This document shows, piece by piece, positions 11,885 to 21,913 of a stretch of DNA of 60,000 bases. This DNA is from Tubulanus polymorphus. Lineage: Eukaryota > Nemertea > Palaeonemertea > Tubulaniformes > Tubulanidae. Both the position numbers and the translations under genes were made by a program. Numbering within the stretch: position 1 is the first letter of the stretch; each line of letters opens with the position of its first letter. The notes beneath the pieces were generated by a model. It had not been told where the DNA came from. It searched no databases and worked only from the letters and a program-made list of their open reading frames with translations. The DNA is taken from the NCBI RefSeq assembly GCF_964204645.1, contig NC_134036.1, positions 8,420,704 through 8,480,703 of the forward strand. Reading direction: 5' to 3'.

Positions 11885-12158
11885 CATTTAAAAATTTCTT
11901 CTCGCAAATCTAAATGTTCAGTGAAATTGCAATGCGCAGTGGGAGACCCCTTTTGCGCGTAATCTCAAACTCAAGCGGGTACAGATCAGTCGTCAGGTAA
12001 GATATTTAAAAGATTTTAACGCAGGCTTGAACTGCAAATAACCCTCTTTAACCTCAGTGAAAAAAGGAAATATAGCTTGAAGAGATACTTAGATATTTTG
12101 AAATTTATAAATATTGCGATTTCTTTTACGCACGGTTGAGATATGCGGTCCTTGGTTT
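11885..12158. repeat. Right arm of the large inverted repeat
   Basis: Reverse complement of the left arm at 10866-11140. Homology runs from the spacer side (AAATCTAAATGTTCAGTG) to the outer end near GGTCCTTGGTTT. The arms have diverged noticeably, so the structure is not recent. Confidence 0.85.
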
Positions 12159-12392
12159 CACATCGTCACTGTTCTCAATTGTTGAGTTCAAAAATTCCAA
12201 GAATCGCCAGCAAATATCTGCATTTAATTTCCTTTAAAATGGTGTATGAATTGATTTCGTCGAGCAAGGGGCTGCAGAACTATATGATATTCAATCTAAA
12301 CTTATGTTTTAAAAATGAGCGCAAATTATCACAACAATGGGGACCTCGCGGGACCGCCACATAATGGCGCCTAGAAACTGGAAACTTCTTTA

Positions 12393-12466
12393 TTCTCGCG
12401 CGAGAACACCAGCAGTTTTGAATTCTCGCGCGAGAAAACCAAACTTTTTGAATTCTCGCGCTAGAA
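12393..12466. repeat. Three CG-rich palindromes at an exact 30-bp period
   Basis: The 14-bp perfect palindrome TTCTCGCGCGAGAA occurs at 12393-12406 and 12423-12436, and a one-base variant (TTCTCGCGCTAGAA) at 12453-12466. Linkers resemble each other (ACCAGCAGTTTTGAA, AACCAAACTTTTTGAA). Clustered CpG palindromes in AT-rich DNA could be protein-binding sites or a minisatellite. Confidence 0.85.
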
Positions 12467-13624
12467 AAACCAAAAAAGGGCAACTGTGAAAATTTTTTTA
12501 TCGTTGCTCTAGCCGTACAGAAAATTTCTTTAGTATGGTCCGAATTAGCCACCATAATGATGTGATTTAGTCAATCGGGAAGCAGCGTTGATAAACAGTC
12601 ATTGTAGCAATCCTGAGGTATTGACCTTTAACTTTTTTAGTTTGTCAGACAGCCAGACATCTATCATGCAAGTGCAATACGGGTAATTCATCTATATCAC
12701 AAGGAAATTGTAGGGGGCATTGATTGTTGGAAATGGTGAATTGATGATGTTCGGCAATCGCACCAGTACGTTTTAGGATCACTTTTTTCAGTAAGTTATT
12801 CTATCCTGATATCAACGCAGAGATCTTACTATTTTATCAAACATTTGCACCATTCCTAGCTCACGTCTGACCAGGTGCGCGCGTTAATACTCTCACCACA
12901 GTTTGATAAGTTCTCTTAACGATCGGGATAAATATCGATTATTACTATGTTATTACAATGTTTAATGACAAATCACTAGCAATCATGACCACATTTTATA
13001 GTAAGCGTTTACAAAAAGACATGCGGGGTCATGGAGTGCGTTTGTTAACTAGTGTTAGGGTAAAAACGGATTCATAATGTTGAGTCACTTTTTATTACAA
13101 TCTACACGTGCCAGCTGGAAACCTATGAACGCAGGCTTAATCAACCGTAACGTTTATCCAAAACAAAGAGATTAATCCAGTTATCGGAAGTGATAAAAAA
13201 TAGATAGTACAAATGGGAGCGGCTCAATACTTATTTCATTTAGGATAACCTGATATAATACGTGTAATTGAATACATTTGCTATAGAATAGTGTGATGAA
13301 AGCATAGATTAAAGTGAGAAATTGAAGACAGGCGAACTAAGGGGTTTACAATAGTATATACAAGTCGAATGAGTACAAAACGAGTGACATTTTTACACAC
13401 AATCCTATTAGGTCTACAAAATACACTTATTATTGTACTCATTCAAATGAGTTCAATATTTCTATTGTGAATTTATATCTACTTCCCACCGTCGCAAGTT
13501 TTCAGCTGCAAATAATAAATCCTTTTGAAAGCTATTTACTCCATTGTTTTGCCACTACGTGATTGCTATTATGTCGCTGGTTTTGTCTATTTAAACGCGA
13601 TTTATTCGATTATATTTCAAACGA
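12467..13624. other. Intergenic stretch upstream of the astacin-like gene
   Basis: No gene or recognisable repeat was seen. It would contain the promoter of the protease gene beginning at 13625, but no convincing TATA box was identified. Confidence 0.4.
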
Positions 13625-16510
13625 ATGCGCAGCATGGACCAATCTTTGATAGCTGTATGTTTGTCGACGGCAGTTTTAGTTGTGGGTTTGGGTAAGTTAT
13701 TCATTCTGCATACATATTGCTAGGCCGCATTTTCTTTCGTGATTTCCTTCATGTAGTCGATAATTACGTTTTTGAAAGTTTGGATGTTGTATTTTTTTGT
13801 ATTTCGTGGTGACCGATAGAGGGTGCAGATAAGCAGACCTGATTATGAAAGTTTGGTGAACATGGTAAATATTTAGCAAATTATTACGTCGTTTGCTAGT
13901 CTGATATGGCTGGTTGCTGATCTGATAATCACAGTAGTATTTATAGACAATTTAAAGTGTTTTTTTCAATGATGCATCGATTAGCATTCCACTTAGCATT
14001 CGTGTCAATCTTAAATCTACATTGCTTTCCTGATCTCGACCAGCTGCCAATACTTTAAAATAATCTCACATAGTTTTTGGAAGGTAATGCAGTATTCGAG
14101 ACGAGATGATACAAAATGTCCGTGTATGGTGATAACGAGAGAAATCCGATAATAAGTTTAGCCAAAAATGAGAAATTTTATATCAAAATGATCGTATTTC
14201 AAGCGACATTTCGGCTAAATCCCCCCCCCCCCCTAATCGTTATAAACGTTTTATTTTCTTTTTTTCCTTGCTGGATGCAAGTCTGATCATTGTTATTTTA
14301 GACATATGCACTTCCCGGTAATACTTGGCCCGGTGGAAATATACGATACGCTTTTGACAGTTCCTACAGTAAGTTGTTTAAAATAACCGAATGAACCTGA
14401 AGGAAAACTCTCAAAGCAATTGCAGGCTGCAGGTCTTTCAGATTCTCAAAATCTGACGAATATCAAACAACCAACTTAACGATGAATGTAATTAAACAAC
14501 GTGTTATATCACTGTATAAGACGCAATAGTTTTCAGTGAAGTTTGTTGGTTATTGTTATATTTTCACTTATTACCGACATCGCATGATGAAAATCATTTT
14601 AACTTCGTTTTTTTCACTTGCAATGCAGTTCCTTTTATATAAATCACAAAACCTGCATATTATATAATCACATATAGATGATCAAATTTAACGTCTTACT
14701 GGGACTTAGTTGTATAACGGATGGCATCCGTCGTACAACGTCATACTACGGATGGCATACGTAATTCATTTCGAATTTCTACTCTTGGCTTTCATGAATA
14801 TTTTTGAACAGACGACTCGCAGAAGGCTGATATACGTAAAGCGTTCGCGCAGATTTCCAAACAAGCCGGATGTTTGAATTTCATAGAGATAACCAACACT
14901 ACTGGAGTGAATGGTTACCGTTTGTTAACTGCAGCTAAAGGGTACGTGTAGCCATGGACGATGATTCAGGTAGCCGCGCTTACATAACGAATTGGCATTT
15001 GAAATCGTCATTTTAACATGACTGTAGATATTTTAGACGTCCTGCCTGAGTAATACACATTTGGACGTGGGAGGGGGTGGACAAAGTAGTGCGTGCCCCT
15101 GTCAACTTTGGAATTTGTATTTTAAAACACTATCACAATGCATCTATTTCTTCAAAATGTCCAGAGGCTTCAATATACTCCGGTGAATCCATTGCGGATC
15201 ATTAATGTGAGGGACATCTGTCAAACCGTCCCATTGGGATGCAACGGTTACGACTATTCAAGTCATGAATTATAATCATCCCAGAATCGGTGTTCCTTAG
15301 TAACACCACTGGTTTTTTTCTCATAGTAAGTGTCATAGCAGTCTCGGCTATTCGGGCCCGAACAGAGGTGGTCGTATTGGCCTGAAAAATTGGTGTCGCA
15401 AATTCGGCAGTCATGTACTCTATCACGAAATCCTGCATACACTCGGATATCGTCACGAAAGGGAAAAATTTGGAGCGGAAAAATACTTGAAACTGAAGGA
15501 ACCGGCAGGTAAAAAGGATGGCCACTTTTAATTCATGGATCCAGAAAAATATATTTTGAAAATAAATCTTAACAAAAATCAATTGCAATGGAGGAAAATT
15601 TCATAGTTTAGAATTGTTATTTCGTCATTCGTTGTATTCAAATATTGGAAGTATATTAGAGTTACCAGCGCTGTAATAATACGGTGCAATAAAAATTTAA
15701 AAATGTTACCTATTACATTTACAGTATTTGAAATACAAAGCATATTTCTGCAATCTCTTGCTGTAAATTAGCAAGGACTGTTTTAGAATTATTTTTTAAA
15801 TTGTTCTATAGATAAATGGAGAAAATTCTGGGTTGGTACCCCTCTCGATGTCTCCTCCGTCACGGTTACGCCATCCAAGTTCAAACTATTACCCGAGGTA
15901 AGAGATAAAATGTTGGAGGCTTTGAAGAAGGAATACCCAGACAGCGCGGAGAAACAAACCCTGGCATATTGGAAAGATCATAAAAAAGTCGGAATCAGTT
16001 TTTGGGATGCAGAGAGGATTAGAAGGTCTTACAGTTGTAAGGTGAAAGCTTCAAAAGGTAAGATCTTCCTCCGCGGTCGTCTTAGCTTTCTCCACGCGTA
16101 TACAAACAACTGTGACAATCAACGACTGGGCTGAATCCAACTGAAAAATAGCTTCATATTCTTAAGGGTTGTCAAATCTTGACCAGTCATGTCATTTTAG
16201 GGTTCGCTTTACTCCGTTGTGCTTAAACTAAGACGATTAGCTAGTCTCAAGGAAGAAGCGTAGTTATTCTAGGTTAACCGTTGGCTAAAAGCTATTTAGA
16301 AATGAACATCTGAACATGCATGGAAAGCTGAAGATTTCAACAGAACACGATTTTCGAGAATCCGGAATGATCACCTGACGTTATTTAACCTAGCAGGTGA
16401 TTTGGAGGGCGATTTAGGATTGATTCTATATTTTGTTTTCTGTTGCAGCTGAAATGGCCCAACGTATGATCTGTCTGAATACGAACTGCTCACTTTCGAT
16501 CGGTTACTAG
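13625..16510 (+). CDS. Astacin-like zinc metalloprotease, multi-exon
   Basis: Exons inferred from splice sites and matching phases: 13625-13691 (hydrophobic signal-like start MRSMDQ), 14302-14368, 14812-14941, 15327-15508, 15812-16057, 16449-16510 (TAG). Exon 2 encodes NTWPGGNIRYAFDSSY, the usual start of an astacin catalytic domain. Exon 4 encodes HEILHTLGYRHE, matching the family zinc motif HExxHxxGxxH with all three His and the catalytic Glu. Exon 5 has GTPLDVSSV aligning with the Met-turn region, but the Met and zinc-binding Tyr expected from SVMHY are replaced (SSVTVTP). Phases agree for exons 2-3, 3-4, 4-5 and 5-6. Exon 1 ends in phase 1 whereas exon 2 reads in phase 0, so a propeptide exon is probably missing between them or exon 1 is misassigned. 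The product is probably secreted, with about 230 residues after the prodomain and no extra C-terminal domains seen. The missing Met-turn leaves activity doubtful. Confidence 0.75.
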
Positions 16511-17429
16511 ATACAAATTTTTTCGATGATTAATCGTATAAATTCATGCAATTCAAAACGTGTATGTTGGAGTATTATTGCGAATAATAATTCATTTCTG
16601 TCATTTGAGTTATTCTTTACTGAACCTATTTGGTGCACTTCTACTTCCACTACTACTACTACTGCTACTACTTTGGTGCACTACTACGGAAATCTCCGTT
16701 CAGCTCATCAACGTTAACTGTGTGAACCCCTGTTCGATATTTGGTCAACTTTGGTGCTTGAGCATTTTCTGTCCTGACAGCGACGGATCCTCGAGGGCTT
16801 CTGTCCAGAATGAACGAAACAAACTACAGGAATGCCTTATTCACAATATTGAATATCATACGAAACTATTTCATACATAAATCAGTTTTCACACTGAAAA
16901 TTATTATTTCATACAAAAAACAGTTTGACATACGAAAATTAGTTGATGTTAGTTACACAAGAAACTGAGCATAACTTATTAAAAATTAGAAACAAAATAG
17001 AAACTAAATATGGTGAAAAACTATCAACGAATTTGAGTTATTGTAGCGTAAGTACAAAACGTGAATTGTTTTTTACCCGATAAATGGGTTTCATTAAATA
17101 AAGATGAATTGAAATATTTAGAAGGATTTAAGATAATGATGGAAAAAATGAAGATCGTCATCATTATTTTGAAAGAGTTGAATAAACATTTAAAAAATAA
17201 TAAAAAAAATTTAAAAAATAATAAAATCATAAAATGATAAAGTTAAAAAGTTTAAATATCAAGTATCCGAAATGACTTATTTGGACAATTGAATTGCTCC
17301 GCATAGATAAACAAAAGTAGTGAGATATTTAATTAAGAATATAAATATTGATAAATAAAATAATTTTTTTGCTTTTTTCTAAAATATTTATCCATTTTTA
17401 TAGTGATTTTTGGAATTTCAGAAGTTTTT
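16511..17429. other. Intergenic DNA, including a (CTA)n-like tract and an AT-rich tract
   Basis: A trinucleotide tract of CTA/CTT type lies at about 16638-16690. The part at 16960-17420 is extremely AT-rich with Lys/Asn-rich broken frames, similar in composition to the virus-like element at 4.8-8.5 kb, but no recognisable motif allows assignment. Confidence 0.45.
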
Positions 17430-17461
17430 TAACGAGACCTGACAGTCACGGCAGTTTGATA
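17430..17461 (-). repeat. Inverted fragment of the Penelope-like element
   Basis: This segment is the reverse complement of 17933-17968 within the adjacent element, except for a 4-bp difference. It is a second, oppositely oriented scrap of the same family, or an inverted terminal structure produced during insertion. Confidence 0.7.
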
Positions 17462-18350
17462 GTTTTCGTGCATACAATATATGCAGCAATTGGAACATTC
17501 TTTTGGAAGAATTTGATTTTCTAAAGAAATTATTCAAACTTAATGGTTATCCTAACCATTTTTTTGATCACTGTGTTAAAAAATTTCTCGACTCTAAATT
17601 CGTTACCCTGCCTAAAACCATTGATGAGAGTTAAGTTTCTCTTTTCATTTCCATACCATATGTGGGTTTCCCGTCTATTCTATATGCTCAAAAATTAAAG
17701 AAACTGTTTAAATCGAATTTCGAAATAGACTTTCAATGCTCAATTGTAACCACTAAGATTAAGAATTTCTTTTCACTTAAATGTCCGACTCCTAAATCAT
17801 TGAAAGCTATCGTTGTCTACAAATACACTTGTTTTTGTGATATAAACACTGCCTATATAGGTAAAACAAAAAGACACCTAGTAACAAGAGTTAAGGAGCA
17901 CAAACTTAAGACTTCGGCAATTGGCCTACATCTATCAAACTGCCGTGACTGACTGTCAGGTCTCGTTTAGCGAAAAGAATTTCAAAATTTTAGATAAAGG
18001 TTCCTCCGATTTAGATTGCAAAATTAGAGAAGCACTTTTTATCAAAACTCAATAGCCCTCCCTTAATCAACAACTATTCGTACACGGGTCAGGATTCATT
18101 CTCAATATTTTTAGATAATTAACTACTAGACAAATATCTTCACTCAGTAACTTAGATTGTGTGTAATTAGTTATCTTTGTATTAAATTATCTTGTCACTC
18201 AGTAATTTGAAATTGTTTGTAATTAGCTTCCTCTTATTCTATATGAATACCAGTATGATATGTAAATTCAATCACTTGCACTATGCCTGAAGAGGGGATA
18301 ATGTAACTCCCAAAAACGTTCGCTATAATAAATATACGTTACTCATTAGG
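17462..18350 (+). mobile_element. 5'-truncated Penelope-like retroelement with GIY-YIG endonuclease end
   Basis: The sequence encodes the C-terminal part of a Penelope-like polyprotein. First come FLKKLFKLNGYPNHFFDHCV (about 17510-17570) and a stop near 17633. The open piece 17662-17952 follows, with VVYKYTCFCDINTAYIGKTKRHL, the GIY-YIG-like nuclease core. After a 4-bp duplication (GACTGACT, about 17948) shifts the frame come NFKILDKGSSD and NQQLFVHG. A 3' untranslated stretch follows with CCTGAAGAGGGGATAATGTAA near 18285. The reverse transcriptase domain is missing. It is a dead 5'-truncated copy. Confidence 0.75.
17662..17952 (+). pseudogene. GIY-YIG endonuclease fragment of the Penelope-like element
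   Basis: The 96-codon open piece contains the Tyr-Ile-Gly core with following Lys-Thr-Lys-Arg and a downstream Arg-x-Lys-Glu-His. In intact elements this domain nicks DNA for target-primed reverse transcription. The frame ends prematurely through the 4-bp duplication. Confidence 0.7.
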
Positions 18351-18495
18351 AATGAGATTTGTACTGTTTTTGCTTCTATGGATTTTTAATTATCTAGACT
18401 CTCTACCCAAGATCTTTTGAATAAACTCAATTTTGGATTTCTTAATTGCTAATAATTCCCACTGCCAATATTCAATTCAAATTCTAGGCGATTAA

Positions 18496-18956
18496 ATGCT
18501 TGCGTATTTGCTGACTGTTGTTATAGTGATCAGTTTAACGTCAGTTGATGCAGGTGAGTAACCACTAGGAAAAAAATACAAAAATCAGGTTATCCGGAAA
18601 AATATAACTCAAAACCGCAATTACTAGTAAACATTTAGTAGTTAATTTCCGATGGGACCATCTAATTTGATGAATTGCAATTCAGAGGTTATATGACATA
18701 CTTTCATTCTAATCGAAATCAATTTTAGTGAAGGTCAATATTTTTCGTGTCTACATGTATTTTCTAAACTCCCGTTTTTTTCTGTGAACAACAAGGTTGG
18801 CCTATCATTCATCGTATGTGCTGTATCCAGGGGTTGAGCAGAAAAGCGCTTTTCCTGGTCAAATGTTTAATTTCATGCTTGGATGGAGGATTGTGTCTTA
18901 GTTTCTCCAATCGTGAATGTTGCTATGGAAAATATATAGCCAAGATGTGTTCCTAA
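18496..18956 (+). CDS. Two-exon small secreted cysteine-rich peptide gene (paralogue of the gene at 334-422)
   Basis: Exon 1 (18496-18553) begins MLAYLLTVVIVISL, a clear signal peptide ending near Val-Asp-Ala, and finishes at a GTGAGT donor in phase 1. A candidate exon 2 (18796-18956) starts after AACAAG in the matching phase and stays open to TAA. It carries eight cysteines, the last six spaced C-x3-C-x5-C-x7-CC-x8-C, and ends Cys-Ser-stop like the paralogue. An AATAAA follows at 19106-19111 and the 3' flank (about 18985-19140) aligns with 480-640. Function is unknown: knottin-like peptides include toxins, antimicrobials and protease inhibitors. The acceptor is only moderately good (weak pyrimidine tract end), so the exact start of exon 2 is uncertain, whereas the signal-peptide exon is convincing. 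Confidence 0.55.
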
Positions 18957-19105
18957 TGTTTGGTGACGAGGTCTTTTTATGACACTAAACGTCAGTCCGT
19001 CAGCTTACTGACTAAGCTTAGTGACTAAGTCGTCAACGTCATGGAAGCTCGAATTGAATTCACATTTGTAACTCTGTCGTCTAATCTCGAGTTATAATTA
19101 GATTC

Positions 19106-19111
19106 AATAAA
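19106..19111 (+). promoter_or_regulatory. Polyadenylation signal AATAAA of the second cysteine-rich peptide gene
   Basis: AATAAA about 150 bp behind the stop codon, in sequence shared with the flank of the first peptide gene. Confidence 0.5.
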
Positions 19112-20528
19112 AGTGCGAAATAAATCAATGATCGGGTTTTTAACTCTTCGTGATTTGGCAGTGGTCAAAATATGCGCCGTTATCCGCAGTGAGGAACAAT
19201 CCATCATCAATTCTACTTCGACTACTCTTCGTAGAATAAAATCAGATGATGATAATCTTAAATTTAGAGTAGTAGATATCCTGGAGATCGGTTATATGTA
19301 CTGTCGAGAAAATAGGCTATTTTTAAAATTAATTTTTGAAGACCGACGCTGAATGTACAGTCAACGCTTAATGCAATGTCTTTATTTATGCTTGAATTAA
19401 TAATCGCCTTAATAACGAGGTTCGAATATCGATGTCGATTCATCGAATTACGCACGGAATCTCTGTGTATTGAAGTGAATTAAAGGATAGTATATGGATT
19501 ATATTGGAAACTGCGGTAAGTCTAGAAAGCCTATGTACGTACTTTTACTTAGAGTGTAGAAACAATATTGAATTCCAAAGCAGCGATAATAGGTTTTTGG
19601 CATCTACCTCATAAGTACACTAACACACGAAATGATATTTCAATTCAATTACCACATTCAAATTCTAGAGAGAACTTTAAAATCGGCATCTGTGAACATG
19701 TTAAGAGATTAACTAACCCGGAGGTAACGTAACTCGTTTGAATAATAGCTGAGTTCATCCTGTCAAACCGACAATAATTCCATCCATTATTATTATGTTA
19801 TTCCTCGATGAAACATTTCATAGAAGACCAACCACTCTTGTTCTTCACTTTTAGGAACTTTTCTATCAAATAACGCTTTTGCAGTCTTTAAAACAAACAT
19901 CGAAAATGAAGTGAAATGATCTTAATTCTAGGGTCAGACTTAGGCGAGAAAAGCGAATATCGTTCTTCGACCAGTTGTGGATCGTCATCAAATTTAGCCC
20001 TGGGGTAACTCAATGGATGTGTAGCATAGTGAATGCTAACAATCCCAGTACAACCAAGATTCAGGTCATGTCTGAGAGCTTCTCAATTCTTCTACATATG
20101 TGGACATTATGACCAACATTGCCAGTACGTTACTAGTTGAGAAGATGTGTTGCTCGTTAGTAATGCATCAGCGAGTAAGCGCAAGAAAAATATACAGAAA
20201 AAACCTAGCGAAATTGATTTGAGCATTTTTGGATTATAGTTGGGCATGATTATTTACGTTACGGCTGCAGGAAAAAAGTTCTTGCGAAATGGTTATTACT
20301 GGAATGACGATCGTTCAAGCCACACTTACACTAATTGAGGAATGGGTGAAAATAGGATCAACTATTGGTCGATTCTAAATTGATGGGCAGAGTACGAAAC
20401 TCGTTCATGAGTTAGAAATTCAGAGTTTTGAATCATTTATGAATTGCACTCGAAGATCCGAGGGAAACCCAGAAATATTTGAATATCGAAGGTAATTCGT
20501 TCATGCTGTCCCAGTGATGTTGTTCGGT
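19112..20528. other. Intergenic stretch upstream of receptor copy A
   Basis: No gene was recognised. The first few hundred bases keep weak similarity to 640-900. No clear TATA box was seen before the receptor start. The 15 bases directly upstream of its ATG (TTGTTCGGT context) are conserved in copy D. Confidence 0.45.
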
Positions 20529-21740
20529 ATGGAACAGCGACTGAGAGCGCTGTTTATAGCGTCGCTGATCGTCCGTCGAGTTCGCATCGCACGCGCTGAT
20601 CGCGCAGACTCTATTGAGGATTCGTCTGTGACGGTAAGTTCGTCTTGTAACAACACGTGGTACCCGCTAGATTCTACGTCCGGTTTCCTCGTTTCACCGA
20701 ATTACCCTACGTTAACGCGCGGTGTTGAATGCCGTTGGTTCATCAACAGCTCTTTGCCAGGAACTTTTCACGTCCAAGTTTACTACGACATCGAGCCGTC
20801 AATATTCTGTAGTGATAACTACCTTCTCAGTTACGAGTCTGATAACAAATTATGCGGTGAGGGAAAACATGAACTTCGCAGTAACGATTCGATCTCGTTG
20901 ATGTTTAGGATTAACATCGATGGTGCGCGAGGTAGTCGGGTTTATATCATTTATCGTTATGAACGAAGTCGTTTGTATATCGGTCACGACTGCAGCGAAA
21001 TCAATTTCAGTTCAAACAAACTACAAGCATCAGCTGGTTACAAATTCCGCATACAAATACGTCGTTGCCAGTTGTATATAGAATGGATCGAATTATCACG
21101 AGGTTATGCGATGAATCTAACATTGCTTCACATCGTATTGAAATCAAATCCATCACGCCACTTAGTGACCATTGAAATCCACGATGGGTGGATTTCCAGC
21201 AGTGAGCCTATAGCTGTTATACGAGAACAAACTGGACATCCGCCATCGTCATTTTACACTAAAACAAATAAAGCCGTCATCTCTTCGCATGATTGGTATC
21301 GCGTAATTCGGTTCGAACTATTTGTAAAAATCTACAAAATATCAGATTGGAATGTCTCTAATCCGTTGATTCAGATCTCCACTAACGAGTCGGGAGTGCT
21401 CATTCCCGATGACAACAGTTTGCACGTAATAACTCGATCAAAACACCTACACTGCTGGTCTATCACAATGCAGGTTTTGCATTACGCCGTTTTCAACTGG
21501 ACTCACGATTTCGTTATTTCCGGTGACGTCATCGGTGTATATAAACTAGAAGGGTTACATATTGTAGGTACTGATATTTTACTCGGTTACAACTACCTGG
21601 AATCATTGAGTGTCGAATCTGACGGCTTTCTCGTCATACTGTGCGTCGTAATGAACAGATACCAAACAACGTCACAAATGGGAATTCACTTTAAAGTGAG
21701 ATCGCTCTCGATCGAAGATGTACACGTCACGAGTCACTGG
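20529..21740 (+). CDS. Receptor copy A, exon 1: signal peptide and N-terminal CUB/CUB-like domains
   Basis: ATG at 20529 is chosen because MEQRLRALFIASLIV is shared with copy D, whereas the sequence before it differs; upstream in-frame ATG 20517 is an alternative. Residues 1 to about 25 form a signal peptide. A CUB domain follows (about 38-140: SSSCNNTWYPL, GFLVSPNYP, CRWFINSS, YDIEPSIFC). After it come two diverged CUB-like modules (about 155-270 with HDGW and PPSSFYTKTNKA, and about 285-400 with HCWSI and GDVIGVYKLEG). There are several N-glycosylation sites. The exon is 1212 bp, 404 codons, and ends in phase 0 at a GTGAGT donor (21741). The extracellular modules probably bind ligand or glycans. 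Reading through the donor adds a short tail and stop at 21803, which is not thought to be used. Confidence 0.85.
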
Positions 21741-21913
21741 GTGAGTATGAAGTCGAATCGGCGTTTTTCAAATGCACCAGTAGCAAACCAATATCAAACT
21801 TAGCATAATCCTGAGAGACACATCATCCGATGAGTATTACAATCTAACCTATCAACGGAAGCGAAAAATCGAAATCTAGATATATAAACTGACTCGTAGA
21901 TATTATTTTATAG

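Noticed and set aside
12393-12466. Regularly spaced repeats as a CRISPR array
   Set aside because: Only three short units in animal nuclear DNA, the spacers resemble one another, and no cas genes exist.
15202-15588. Minus-strand frame of 128 codons
   Set aside because: It is antisense to astacin exon 4, which carries the zinc motif with correct splice phases on the plus strand.
16960-17420. Second fragment of the AT-rich virus-like element
   Set aside because: Composition and Lys/Asn-rich frames are similar, but no diagnostic motif was found, so I list it only as an AT-rich tract.
21741-21803. Exon 1 of receptor A reading on to a stop at 21803
   Set aside because: A strong GTGAGT donor at the same relative position in copy D and a matching phase-0 acceptor at 21914 favour splicing.
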